Positions 7,062-15,020 of a stretch of DNA of 15,247 bases are shown in pieces. The notes below the pieces were generated by a model. The model saw only the letters and a list, made by a program, of their open reading frames with translations. It was not told the DNA's origin and did no database searches. Source of the DNA: Gammaproteobacteria bacterium (GTDB lineage Bacteria; Pseudomonadota; Gammaproteobacteria; GCA-001735895); assembly GCA_029882955.1 (NCBI GenBank), contig JAOUJX010000051.1:1-15247 (forward strand), read 5' to 3'. Position 1 is the stretch's first letter, and each line of letters opens with the position of its first letter. Position numbers and translations under genes: made by a program.

Positions 7062-7250
7062 ATGCCAGGAAAACCAGGGATGTATCTGCCGGACATACCC
7101 AGTCATGTTGTTCAACATGGTAATGGGAATTATTCTCATGTACCTCCGGCCCCTCTTTGCTTAGTTCTCTTAAATCAGAGCGCTGCCTGTCCAATCTGGT
7201 TTGACGACGTACACCACATACAAATGTTCAGGATAGCCACCGAAGGTTAA
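7062..7250 (+). pseudogene. N-terminal remnant of a RAYT-type (REP-associated, IS200-like Y1) transposase
   Basis: The first residues, MPGKPGMYLPDIPSHVVQHGN, closely resemble the start of RAYT transposases, which typically read M-P-R-x-P-R-x-x-x-P-x-x-x-x-H-V-x-x-R-G-N-N. The intact ribosome site AGGAG (7051-7055, 6 bases before ATG) is also typical. After about residue 22 similarity ends. The rest (YSHVPPAPLCLVLLNQSA onward) lacks the HxH and catalytic Tyr regions of a full enzyme, which has roughly 150-240 residues. Two Arg positions have become Gly, and the usual RGNN reads HGNG. This is a decayed stub. Its last 23 bases overlap the 3' end of the convergent VRR-NUC gene, so the nuclease sequence or its insertion probably replaced the transposase body. 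Confidence 0.6.
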
Positions 7251-7722
7251 CCACTTTAATGGGCTTTCCCGAAGCTTCGGACAAATGAGCAAAGTAATCT
7301 TCTTGTACATCTCTCAATTTATCAGTAGGTCCTTTCACCTCACAAAAAAACCAATCTGAATAATCCGGCTTGAAACAAAGAAGATCAGGGCACTGGGCTT
7401 TACGACTATCGTCATACGGCATCAGAATAGCTTCCAACACCTTCTCTGGGAGGAGGTCTTTGATGATTTTTTGTTTACGTTTCTGAACCTTAAATTCATA
7501 ACTCTCAATCAAACTAAGGTATTCTGTACTTTGATAAATAGTGAGAGCCGATAACCATTCATAGTAATGTAGCCCCATTTTTGCTTGAGTTCGAGCCACA
7601 CGAATATCGTCATCATCAAAAAGTTCGGGGTATCGCTTGAACCAATCTTCCGCAAGCTCTCCTCGTTTGAATTTTTCAAATTGTTCGCGAGTGGTTGAAA
7701 TTTCACTTAGAGATTCAAACAT
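7228..7722 (-). CDS. VRR-NUC domain protein (PD-(D/E)xK nuclease fold, 164 aa)
   Basis: The C-terminal third carries the VRR-NUC signature: CPDLL at 111-115 (Asp113), a strand WFFCEVKGP at 124-132 with Glu128 and Lys130 as the E-x-K pair, and LRDVQEDYFAHL at 136-147 with the conserved Gln140. It closes with IKVVNLRWL. These supply the metal-binding and catalytic residues of the restriction-endonuclease fold, so the active site looks complete. The first 100 residues are mostly helical and charged (EFKVQKRKQKIIKDLL near 76-91), with no other domain I recognise. In larger proteins VRR-NUC is joined to helicases or to FAN1-type repair enzymes. Standalone small versions often occur in phages and mobile elements. 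The AAGGAG ribosome site sits 8 bases before ATG 7722. There is no operon partner and no obvious immunity or methylase gene. The neighbouring transposase stub suggests horizontal acquisition. Confidence 0.8.
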   Translation of the reverse strand: MFESLSEISTTREQFEKFKRGELAEDWFKRYPELFDDDDIRVARTQAKMGLHYYEWLSALTIYQSTEYLSLIESYEFKVQKRKQKIIKDLLPEKVLEAILMPYDDSRKAQCPDLLCFKPDYSDWFFCEVKGPTDKLRDVQEDYFAHLSEASGKPIKVVNLRWLS

Positions 7723-8058
7723 CAGGACGCTCCTTAGGATTTAGATTAAGCCGACCTTCATTTTTAATCTAACAACTTCCGGAGTCAGCCAAAACCGGAT
7801 ATTCAAAAGATTCCAATCTAATGTCAGGTCAGTAGACATCGATGCTAATCCTGGATCAGTTTTAAATGCAATTTAACACATAATATTTTCACCTTAACTT
7901 CTCCATGCTGATTTAATCACTATTTCTTACATAACGAAATGCAGCTCGGACAGCTGCTGCCTTTCTCTAACCAAAAGGCAGAAGTTTAGAGTTGCCGTTG
8001 AATTATGGAATACCGTTGCGTATCTGTCGCAACCTGTTATTTTCGCATGGCTCATAAA
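7723..8058. other. Intergenic region between the transporter operon and the VRR-NUC gene
   Basis: No gene is seen in 336 bases. GCAGCT and AGCTGC (7941-7957, 5-base loop) form one hairpin; CTGCCTTT and AAAGGCAG (7957-7981, 9-base loop) form another. GTTGCG and CGCAAC (about 8014-8032) form a third. They lie downstream of the M81 stop on the minus strand and could end or protect the operon transcript. None has a clear T-run, so I do not call a terminator. AACTTCCGGAGTC at about 7771 repeats a stretch near 5599. Confidence 0.45.
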
Positions 8059-9546
8059 TTAGTTTTTACAGGCGAGTCGTTTTAAGCGTGCGTCCTGGAA
8101 TGGTACCGTGGCCAAATCAACGATTACCGGTCCCGGCGCAGTTACTGGCAGAACCGTCTGTAATATTTTCTCGAAATCGTTACGGAAATGTATACTACTT
8201 TTAATCGCAATGATTTTTTGCTTCGATGGATCAACACCCAGATGACTAAACATGGACTGATCCATGGTCTGGACTGGCTTCGAGCCAACAATCACCCGGA
8301 CCCCACTGACTTCCAGTAATGCCGTAGGACCGAGGTCTATTTCGGCACCAGCGAGCATTGGACCATTGGCGCGAAAACAACCGTCGGATAAACCCAGCAC
8401 CCTATATTCAGCGATATACGGCAAGCTGCCGGGGAACCCGGATTTCCCACCCAGACTGATATTAACTATCGCATTGATACCTGCCGCGTGAGCAGACTGT
8501 GCCGCGGCCGGGTCACTGATAACCCCCGCTACCGCACCCTGCGCTTCGTGCGATACAAGGGTTTGTAGAATTTCCGTGGTATCACCTGGGCCGCCCCCAC
8601 CGGGATTGTCCTGGGAGTCGGCGAGGATTACCGGACCGTTTGCGTTGGCTGACAGTCGAATGGCTTCTTTAACGGCCTCTTCCGCGTTGTACAGGCGGCC
8701 ACAAAATTCGCTTTCGCGACCCTCTATCTCAGCCAGCAGGCTATCCGCGGCAGCGTTAACTGAGACTTCATCGAATCCGTAGGCCACAAGCGCCGGGCCA
8801 GCCTCGGACACATCGGAAAGCGGAAACCCACAGGACAAAGACATCCCACTAACCTTTTTCTGGATTAGTTCGCTCAACCGCGCGTAAACTGATTTGGCCG
8901 GATCTACCAGGGTGCATCCCCACACGGGTGGAATGAGGAAATCAGTGCGTCGAATCGCGCAGGAGGGGTAGCGAGCCAGGTTATGCTTTAAGAGCAGATC
9001 GAGATGATCCGCGGCTCGGGCTCCAGTATCGGCCATATCGACGTGGGGATAGGTACGATAAACTTCGAGGACGCTCGCCTGTGCCACCATCTCATCACTG
9101 ATGTTTGCATGAAGATCTAGACAGGCCACTACCGGCGTGGCGTCACCCACAGCCTGGCGTATACGTCGTAGTAACTCACCATCGCCATCGGCTACATGGG
9201 CGCAAACCATGGCACCGTGAAGATCGAGCAGAACACCATCAACCGGTGGCGAATCACGAAGTGTCTCCAGCATCATGGCCGATATGCGCTCGAAAGCCTC
9301 TTCACTGACATGGGCTGAGGGCGTTGCCGAACACCATAGCAGCGGCACAATTTCGTGACCCAACGCTTGAAGCCGCTCTAGCGCTCCGGTGACTGGCAAA
9401 TTAACACCACGCACGTTGTCCAGCATTTGCGTACCACGGCTCAAGGGCGGCCACTCGTCGCGCTGGACAAAAACAGGGTACTCGGCCTTATAGGGTGCGA
9501 AGACATTAGTCTCATGCTGAATGCCGCCTAGCGCAATTCTTGCCAT
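8059..9546 (-). CDS. M81-family metallopeptidase (MlrC / microcystinase C-like), cytoplasmic
   Basis: At 495 residues this matches full-length M81 enzymes, with the N-terminal DUF1485 domain and the C-terminal MlrC_C domain. The Zn site appears complete: HET at 11-13 (Glu12), DLHGAM at 108-113 (His110), CLDLHANIS at 142-150 (Asp144, His146) and TYPHVDM at 165-171 (His168). The spacing of His110, Asp144, His146 and His168 agrees with the ligands I recall for Sphingopyxis MlrC (His150, Asp184, His186, His208). Later signatures are DNPGGGGPGDTTEIL near 313-327 and SGFPGSLPY. There is no signal peptide, so it acts in the cytoplasm. MlrC cleaves linearised microcystin peptides, but most M81 proteins have unknown natural substrates. 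As the last gene of a peptide-importer operon, 49 bases after the second ATPase gene, it probably hydrolyses the imported peptide or amide. A good AGGAG precedes ATG 9546. Confidence 0.92.
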   Translation of the reverse strand: MARIALGGIQHETNVFAPYKAEYPVFVQRDEWPPLSRGTQMLDNVRGVNLPVTGALERLQALGHEIVPLLWCSATPSAHVSEEAFERISAMMLETLRDSPPVDGVLLDLHGAMVCAHVADGDGELLRRIRQAVGDATPVVACLDLHANISDEMVAQASVLEVYRTYPHVDMADTGARAADHLDLLLKHNLARYPSCAIRRTDFLIPPVWGCTLVDPAKSVYARLSELIQKKVSGMSLSCGFPLSDVSEAGPALVAYGFDEVSVNAAADSLLAEIEGRESEFCGRLYNAEEAVKEAIRLSANANGPVILADSQDNPGGGGPGDTTEILQTLVSHEAQGAVAGVISDPAAAQSAHAAGINAIVNISLGGKSGFPGSLPYIAEYRVLGLSDGCFRANGPMLAGAEIDLGPTALLEVSGVRVIVGSKPVQTMDQSMFSHLGVDPSKQKIIAIKSSIHFRNDFEKILQTVLPVTAPGPVIVDLATVPFQDARLKRLACKN

Positions 9547-9595
9547 GCGATTTACTCCTGGTATCTCGTTACATTAAGCCGGGTATTGTTTAGCT

Positions 9596-10381
9596 TTAAC
9601 CAAATTCTTCAAATGCGTCGATCGCTGCGCGATCGTAACCAAGGCTAGCGGTCATCAATTGTTTGGTATAAGGCATGGTCGGGTTGTGGTCACGCAATTG
9701 CTGCACATTCATGGTTTCCACTATCGATCCGTTTTGCATCACCGACAGGGTCTCGCACATGTGTGCGATCACTGACAGGTTGTGGCTAACCAGGACATAA
9801 GTTAAGCCATGTTCATGTCTCAAACGCATTAACAGGTTGAGTACTTCAGCCTGCACCGAAACATCCAGTGCCGAAGTGGGTTCATCCAGAAGGATAATTT
9901 CTGGATCGGTAATCAGGGCCCGAGCGACAGAGACTCGTTGGCGCTGCCCGCCAGATATCTGGTGTGGATAGCGAAATCGAAACGAGGCATCGAGTCCGAC
10001 TTCCTCCAGCGCATTTACCACGCGTTGCTCGATTCGGTCGAGGCGATGAACCCGGGCGGGTTCGCTTAATATTGTATCGACTGTGTGACGTGGATGCAGA
10101 GAACCAAAAGGATCCTGAAAAACCATTTGTACGCGTCGGCGGAACTCGCGGGAGCGATGCTGCAACAGGGTTTCTCCGGCAACTATCATCTCCCCGTCAA
10201 CCCGTGCGACCCGATCGAGTAATCCTGCCAGGGCCCTCAGTACGGTGGTTTTACCCGATCCGGACTCGCCCACAAGGCCGACCGATTGCCCTCGATCAAC
10301 AGTGAGTGAGACATCACGTACCGCATGAAAGGCATGCTTGCCGTGGCCGAAAACCGCATTAAGACCACGGATATCAATCAT
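9596..10381 (-). CDS. Peptide ABC importer ATPase, DppF/OppF type
   Basis: A complete 261-residue nucleotide-binding subunit. Visible motifs are Walker A GESGSGKT at 38-45, Q-loop Gln89 in QMVFQDPFGSLHPR, signature ISGGQRQR at 142-149, Walker B EIILLDEPTSALD at 161-173 and switch His200. The phrase SLHPR after the Q-loop is typical of the DppF/OppF half of the ATPase pair. The C-terminus is shorter than in enteric OppF (about 320-335 residues) and lacks an obvious long peptide-transporter tail, although PYTKQLMTASL at about 237 is the usual equivalent. The protein sits on the cytoplasmic face and pairs with the ATPase encoded just before it. Its start ATG 10381 overlaps that gene's stop by four bases (ATGA), so the two subunits are translationally coupled. 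Confidence 0.93.
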   Translation of the reverse strand: MIDIRGLNAVFGHGKHAFHAVRDVSLTVDRGQSVGLVGESGSGKTTVLRALAGLLDRVARVDGEMIVAGETLLQHRSREFRRRVQMVFQDPFGSLHPRHTVDTILSEPARVHRLDRIEQRVVNALEEVGLDASFRFRYPHQISGGQRQRVSVARALITDPEIILLDEPTSALDVSVQAEVLNLLMRLRHEHGLTYVLVSHNLSVIAHMCETLSVMQNGSIVETMNVQQLRDHNPTMPYTKQLMTASLGYDRAAIDAFEEFG

Positions 10382-11244
10382 TCTGCCATTCCGGTTGTTT
10401 CCAGCCAGGCCGGGTCGCGTTTTAATACAGACAATTCACTTTGTCCCCCGTCGAGCCGGGGTAAACAATTGAGCAAGCCCCGGGTGTAGGGATGCTGAGC
10501 CTGGTGGAGATTATCGGCGGTACACTGCTCCATAATTTTACCACCGTACATGATCAGAATACGGTCACAAAACGAGGCGATCAGGTTAAGGTCATGACTG
10601 ATGAAAATAAGCCCCATGCGACGCTCGGCGATCATGTCATCCAGCACTGCTAGTACCTGCAATTGAACGGTGACATCCAGCGCCGAAGTAGGTTCGTCAG
10701 CGATGATTATGTTTGGTTCGGGAATCATCATCATAGCAATCATAATTCGCTGGCCCATGCCTCCAGAGACTTCGTGAGGATAGGCTTTGTATACTCGCTG
10801 CGGCTCACGGATTTTTACTGCCCTGAGCATTTCGAGGGTGCGCTCATGCGCCACCCGCTTTGAGGATTTACTATGAATCAAAAAGGCTTCTTCAATCTGG
10901 GCCCCAACGGTCATAACAGGATTCAGAGAATACTTCGGATCCTGCATGATCATCGAAATGCCCGCGCCTCTGACGCGACGCATGGTGGGCTGATCAGCCG
11001 TTAGCAGATCTGTACCTTCGAACTCCATACGGCGAGCGCGAACCTCGCCGCCAGCAGCTGTCAAACCGAGAATCGCACGTCCGGTCTGTGATTTTCCAGA
11101 CCCAGATTCACCGACTATGCCCAGCTTTTCCCGCCCCAGTTCGAAGCTCACACCACTCACCGCACGCACCAGTCCGGTAGGTGTGTCATAGGTGACATGC
11201 AGGTCCTCAACGCTTAGTAGTGGTGTTTCCAGGGTTTGCACCAT
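10378..11244 (-). CDS. Peptide ABC importer ATPase, DppD/OppD type
   Basis: The 288-residue partner ATPase. It shows Walker A GESGSGKS at 45-52, Q-loop Gln101 in QDPKYSLNPVMTVG, signature VSGGMGQR at 159-166, Walker B IIIADEPTSALD at 179-190 and switch His217. The QDP-x-x-SLNP and SGGM variants are characteristic of the DppD/OppD half. HPYTRGLL at 251-258 begins the oligopeptide-transporter C-terminal region. The four cysteines that often bind an Fe-S cluster in this tail are not evident, and the protein is about 35 residues shorter than usual. ATP hydrolysis drives import through the two permeases. It starts 3 bases after the DppC-type permease stop and overlaps the next ATPase gene by four bases. 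Confidence 0.93.
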   Translation of the reverse strand: MVQTLETPLLSVEDLHVTYDTPTGLVRAVSGVSFELGREKLGIVGESGSGKSQTGRAILGLTAAGGEVRARRMEFEGTDLLTADQPTMRRVRGAGISMIMQDPKYSLNPVMTVGAQIEEAFLIHSKSSKRVAHERTLEMLRAVKIREPQRVYKAYPHEVSGGMGQRIMIAMMMIPEPNIIIADEPTSALDVTVQLQVLAVLDDMIAERRMGLIFISHDLNLIASFCDRILIMYGGKIMEQCTADNLHQAQHPYTRGLLNCLPRLDGGQSELSVLKRDPAWLETTGMAE

Positions 11245-11247
11245 CGC

Positions 11248-12153
11248 CTAAGAACCACTCTTGGGGTCGAATACATCGCGCAGGCCATCGCCAAGCAGAT
11301 TAAACCCCAGGCTCACCACCAGGATAGCAATCCCAGGTACGGTAGGTACCCACCACTGGTCGATCAGGTATTGTCGACCGAGAGAAATCATTGCGCCCCA
11401 TTCGGGTGTTGGTGGTTGTGCCCCGAGTCCGAGAAAACCGAGTCCGGCCGCAGTTAGTATAATGCCTGCCATATCCAGAGTGAGTCGTACTGTGACCGAA
11501 GACATGCACAACGGAGTGACATGGCGGAAAAGTATTCCAATCGTGCTCACACCCTGTACCCGGGCGGCGAGAATAAATTCGCTGTTACGAATGGTTAGTG
11601 CCTCGGCACGGGCGATACGCGCGAACGGTGACCAAGTAGTCAGGGCAATCGCCAACACTGCATTTTCCAGCCCGCGCCCTAGCGTTGCTACCAGCGCCAT
11701 AGCCAGAATTAAACGCGGGAAAGCGAGAAAAATATCCGTCAGGCGCATTAAACAAGTATCCACCCAACCACCCATGTAACCAGCGACGATTCCAATCACA
11801 AGCCCGATCGGCACAACGATAATTGATACCAGGGCAACAATATAAAGGGTAATACGAGACCCCCAGATAATGCGGTCGTAAATATCGCGGCCAAGCTCGT
11901 CGGTGCCAAACCAGTGTTCGCTACTGGGGGGTTGTAAGCGTTCGGAGAGGTGTAGTTCGAGTCCGTTGGAAGTTGTTATCCAGGGTGCCAGGGCGGCGAC
12001 AGCTACCAGCCCAAGGATAATCAATAAGCCGATCAGGGCAACTGGATTACGCTTGAAGGCGAGCCAGTTAATGAAAGCCCACTGACATCGCGCCTGTAGT
12101 CTTGATCCTGGGATCTCGGCCAGTAACCAGCTGCGTAGTGTTATTTCAGTCAT
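11248..12153 (-). CDS. Peptide ABC importer permease, DppC/OppC type
   Basis: A 301-residue inner-membrane subunit. It has the DppC layout: an N-terminal cytoplasmic segment with FKRNPVALIGL before the first membrane helix (about 38-58), then a periplasmic loop with HWFGTDELGRDIYDRIIWGS at 80-99. Further membrane helices lie at about 103-125, 140-160, 220-243 and 270-290. The EAA coupling motif, which contacts the ATPases, reads EALTIRNSEFILAARVQG at about 184-201. GFLGLGAQPPTPEWGAM at 239-255 is another family hallmark. The start codon overlaps the stop of the upstream permease gene (ATGA, 12150-12153), and the ATPase gene follows after 3 bases. With the DppB-type subunit it forms the translocation pore. 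Confidence 0.93.
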   Translation of the reverse strand: MTEITLRSWLLAEIPGSRLQARCQWAFINWLAFKRNPVALIGLLIILGLVAVAALAPWITTSNGLELHLSERLQPPSSEHWFGTDELGRDIYDRIIWGSRITLYIVALVSIIVVPIGLVIGIVAGYMGGWVDTCLMRLTDIFLAFPRLILAMALVATLGRGLENAVLAIALTTWSPFARIARAEALTIRNSEFILAARVQGVSTIGILFRHVTPLCMSSVTVRLTLDMAGIILTAAGLGFLGLGAQPPTPEWGAMISLGRQYLIDQWWVPTVPGIAILVVSLGFNLLGDGLRDVFDPKSGS

Positions 12154-13217
12154 CCACGCACCCTTGGATCGACCAGGCGGTACAGCAAGTCGGATAACAT
12201 ATTAATACCGACAAAACATACGCCGACAACAATGGTGCCACCCAATACCGCATTCATGTCGTTGTTAAATAGTGAATTAGTAATGTACTGACCAATTCCT
12301 GGCCAGGAAAAAACCGTTTCGGTGAGTACCGAGCCTTCCAGCAGGGACGCATAGGTTAGTCCGATTATGGTGATCAGCTGTACCAGAACATTGCGAAACG
12401 CATGCCCCCAGATCACGTTGCTTTCGGGCATTCCCTTGACTCGCGCGGTGAGAATATATTCCTGGCTAAGCTGGTCGAGCATGAAGCTACGTGTCATACG
12501 GGCGATGTAAGCCAGTGCGAATGTGCCAAGGATCGAGGCTGGCAAAATAAGGTGGGAGAGTGCATTTTGAAAAATTTCCCAGTCGCCGGCCATGGCAGCA
12601 TCGATTAACAAAACGCCTGTCATCGGCTCAATAATCCCATCGAAATAAACATCCAGTCGACCTGGTCCGGCAACCCAGTCCAGATTGGCATAAAAAATGA
12701 GCAAGGCCACCATGCCAAGCCAGAAAATCGGTGCCGAATAGCCAATCAGGCTAATCACACGCACGATGTGGTCAGGCCATCGACCTTGATGCACCGCTGC
12801 CACAACACCCATCGGAATGCCAACAAAAACTCCGAGCAAAGTAGCGATGGTGGCCAGTTCCAGGGTCGCTGGGAAAAAACGCTTAATATCATCAGCGACT
12901 GGCTGTGCAGTCATAATAGAGGTCCCGAGGTCCCCCTGTAGCAACTGACCGATATAACGAAAGTATTGCTCATAGATGGGTTTATCCAGACCGAGTTGTA
13001 GGTAAACCTGCTCATATACTTCCTGCGAGGCGCGGTCTCCGACGATTGCCAGAACCGGATCGGCAGGCATTAAGCGGCCGATCACGAAAGTGATTGCGGT
13101 TAAACCAATAAAGGTCATGATTAAACTGGCAAGAACACCAGTAACCTTGACCAGATTTGAAGGCAGGGTCAGACCTGACCCTGCCTCCCTCTGGCCGTTA
13201 GCTGAGGTTTGATCCAT
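12150..13217 (-). CDS. Peptide ABC importer permease, DppB/OppB type, with N-terminal extension
   Basis: This 355-residue permease has the expected first membrane helix at about 26-46, followed by GRLMPADPVLAI, and the loop QLGLDKPIYEQYFRYIG at 74-90. LLQGDLGTS comes next, then the membrane core. The EAA motif reads SQEYILTARVKGMPESNV at about 251-268. The C-terminus has FSWPGIGQYITNSLFNND and ends DLLYRLVDPRVRG. Most DppB proteins begin almost at the first helix. Here about 22 polar residues precede it (MDQTSANGQREAGSGLTLPS), encoded partly by a perfect hairpin at 13161-13186. The annotated ATG 13217 lies 13 bases after the binding-protein stop and has no clear Shine-Dalgarno. A purine-rich AGAGGGAGG at 13193-13185 could serve a later non-ATG start inside the hairpin. 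The first residues are therefore uncertain. Confidence 0.92.
   Translation of the reverse strand: MDQTSANGQREAGSGLTLPSNLVKVTGVLASLIMTFIGLTAITFVIGRLMPADPVLAIVGDRASQEVYEQVYLQLGLDKPIYEQYFRYIGQLLQGDLGTSIMTAQPVADDIKRFFPATLELATIATLLGVFVGIPMGVVAAVHQGRWPDHIVRVISLIGYSAPIFWLGMVALLIFYANLDWVAGPGRLDVYFDGIIEPMTGVLLIDAAMAGDWEIFQNALSHLILPASILGTFALAYIARMTRSFMLDQLSQEYILTARVKGMPESNVIWGHAFRNVLVQLITIIGLTYASLLEGSVLTETVFSWPGIGQYITNSLFNNDMNAVLGGTIVVGVCFVGINMLSDLLYRLVDPRVRG
13161..13186. repeat. Perfect 12-bp hairpin in the first codons of the DppB-type permease
   Basis: AGGCAGGGTCAG (13161-13172), a 2-base loop (AC) and CTGACCCTGCCT (13175-13186) make a 26-base uninterrupted inverted repeat. On the mRNA strand it covers codons 11-19 of the permease and starts 44 bases after the binding-protein stop. 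GGGTCAG/CTGACCC palindromes resemble REP-type elements found with RAYT transposases, as I recall. Such an RNA structure could stabilise the upstream message and reduce downstream translation, as the REP sequence between malE and malF does. Confidence 0.85.
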
Positions 13218-13230
13218 CCAGCGGGTTCGG

Positions 13231-14826
13231 CTACTTCTTATTTACGTTACGGTAAAAAACGAGGTCGAAGTTCGAACCTGAAACAAACCCCTGCAGGTTA
13301 TTGCGTCGTGCTACCTGCTCATTCTGCTGAAACATAATGACAAAAGGCCCTTTCTTTTGCAGCATCGCCTGTAGTTCCAGATACTGCTGCTCACGCTTGG
13401 CGAGATCGAGTTCATTACGAGCCTTCACTGCAAGCGCATTACTGGCATCATCCGCCCAGGCATTTCGCCAGGCCAAAACACCCGTGAGTTTTGCTTCCAG
13501 GCGATTATCCGGATTATGTGCGAAAGCATCCGCGTTGGAATGCGGATCGACGTAATCGGGTGACCAACGGGCGAGGATAATGTCATGCTCGCGGGCACGA
13601 TATTTAGGCCACAGAGTCTTGCCTTCCAGGGTTACAATATTAGCTTTGATTCCACCCTTTGCCAGATCGGCCTGCACAGCCTGGGCAATTTCCGGAAATG
13701 GAGAATTCGTCAGAGTATGAATGGTGAGTTCAAAGCCATCAGCATGACCCGCCTGTGCCAATAGAGACTTAGCTTTAGTCACATCCTGTTTATACGGAGT
13801 GGTTTCCAGGGCTGCCCATAAACCGCCCGGCCAGAAGGCCTGGTGTACAACAAATTGTCCTGCCAGAAAGGAGTTAGCCATACTGTCGTAGTCAACCAGG
13901 TTGCGTATTGCCTGTACAACTTCGGTTTTACCCAGTATTGGGTGACCGGCATTGGCTGCCATGTAAACCACGGTGCCCTTAGGATGCCCGTCGATAGCGA
14001 TATTAGAATTACCTTTCACACCTTTGACCTGATCGGGGGTCAGGTTTCGTGCCATATCAACGTCAGCTTTTTCCAATAACAGGCGTTGAGATGAGGGTTC
14101 AGAAACGTGACGCAGGATAACCCGTTTCATGCCTGGAGCGCCATGGCGATAACTTGAATTAGCTTCAAGCGTAACGATCTCATTCGCTTTCCAGGTTTTA
14201 AGGCTGAATGCCCCTGATCCGGCGCTTTTCGACTTGAGCCAGTCATAGCCTAGATCGCCGTCCTTTTCATGACTCATTACCAACTTCTTATCGACCACAG
14301 AGGCAACACCAGAGGACATGGCATTGAGCACCAGGCCGGGAGAAAACTCTTCGGTAATGGTAATCTGTACATGGCTGTTATCAGTGGCCTTGACCAGACC
14401 ATCGACGTTCTCCGGGGTCCAGCCGAACTGGGTGATGATAAAAGCCGGGGTTTTATTCAGCTTGACCACACGCTGCAATGACCAGGCTACATCTTCGGCT
14501 CGCACTGGGTTGCCAGAGTGAAACTTCAAACCTGGGCGAATTTTAAACGTGATAGTTTTGCCGCCATTACTGATATCCCAGCTCTCGGCCACACCACCGA
14601 CCAGAGTCTGCAGGTCTTCTGGTTCAAACATCATGATTCGATCGTAGATATTGGCTATGATCTCACCGGTAGTGAGTTCGAACACTTCAGCCGGATCCAT
14701 GGTGATGATATCGGCAATGTCTTTAGCAATGATAAAGGTATTACTAGGCGTTGCAGCCTGGGATGGCCCCATGCCAAACGCGACCAGGGTCGTAACTGTT
14801 AACAGGATACTTCTTAGTTTCCTCAC
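13231..14826 (-). CDS. Peptide ABC importer periplasmic binding protein (SBP family 5, DppA/OppA type)
   Basis: A 531-residue solute-binding protein. The signal peptide (MRKLRSILLTVTTLVAFGMG) has a likely cleavage at SQA-A, after residue 24. It lacks a lipobox Cys, so the protein is soluble in the periplasm. The SBP_bac_5 pattern is visible: ITMDPAEVFELTTGEIIANIYD near 40-62, LVGGVAESWDISNGGKTITF near 75-94, RPGLKFHSGNPVRAEDVAWS near 97-116, then GSGAFSLKTWK near 206 and ARWSPDYVDPHSNADAF near 424. Family 5 proteins bind di- or oligopeptides, and sometimes nickel, opines or glycosides; the ligand cannot be read from sequence. The GTG start is preceded by a strong GAGGAGG (14838-14832). The first strand of a small hairpin (14837-14852) touches this site. 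It is the first gene of the operon and is followed after 13 bases by the first permease. Confidence 0.92.
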   Translation of the reverse strand: MRKLRSILLTVTTLVAFGMGPSQAATPSNTFIIAKDIADIITMDPAEVFELTTGEIIANIYDRIMMFEPEDLQTLVGGVAESWDISNGGKTITFKIRPGLKFHSGNPVRAEDVAWSLQRVVKLNKTPAFIITQFGWTPENVDGLVKATDNSHVQITITEEFSPGLVLNAMSSGVASVVDKKLVMSHEKDGDLGYDWLKSKSAGSGAFSLKTWKANEIVTLEANSSYRHGAPGMKRVILRHVSEPSSQRLLLEKADVDMARNLTPDQVKGVKGNSNIAIDGHPKGTVVYMAANAGHPILGKTEVVQAIRNLVDYDSMANSFLAGQFVVHQAFWPGGLWAALETTPYKQDVTKAKSLLAQAGHADGFELTIHTLTNSPFPEIAQAVQADLAKGGIKANIVTLEGKTLWPKYRAREHDIILARWSPDYVDPHSNADAFAHNPDNRLEAKLTGVLAWRNAWADDASNALAVKARNELDLAKREQQYLELQAMLQKKGPFVIMFQQNEQVARRNNLQGFVSGSNFDLVFYRNVNKK

Positions 14827-14956
14827 TGTAGCCTCCTCGACTTTTATGTCGATTATTTATTTATATTTATTTATGCCCACAACCCGAAAACTAGCGGGAA
14901 GGAAAAAATAATACCACATATGGAATGGGTATGGCATAAAATGGCCTCGCGGTCTA

Positions 14957-14984
14957 TTTATAAGTGCCTTGCGATCGAGTTCAA
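14957..14984 (-). promoter_or_regulatory. Candidate sigma-70 promoter of the importer/M81 operon
   Basis: On the minus strand TTGAAC (14984-14979) and TATAAA (14962-14957) are separated by 16 bases, giving 4 of 6 and 5 of 6 consensus matches. The predicted transcript would have an AT-rich leader of about 120 bases, with the direct repeats ATTT in 14853-14874, before the binding-protein start. Confidence 0.4.
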
Positions 14985-15020
14985 CTGTATTTCGAGTTTA
15001 AACATAATCTGCCTTATTTA

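Noticed and set aside
7941..7981. Terminator of the importer/M81 operon
   Set aside because: The two overlapping hairpins are real as sequence, but no T-run follows on the minus strand, so I list them only as intergenic structure.
11261..11779. Plus-strand 172-codon frame inside the DppC-type permease gene
   Set aside because: Long antisense frames are common opposite GC-richer genes. The permease on the other strand has full family motifs, and this frame has none.
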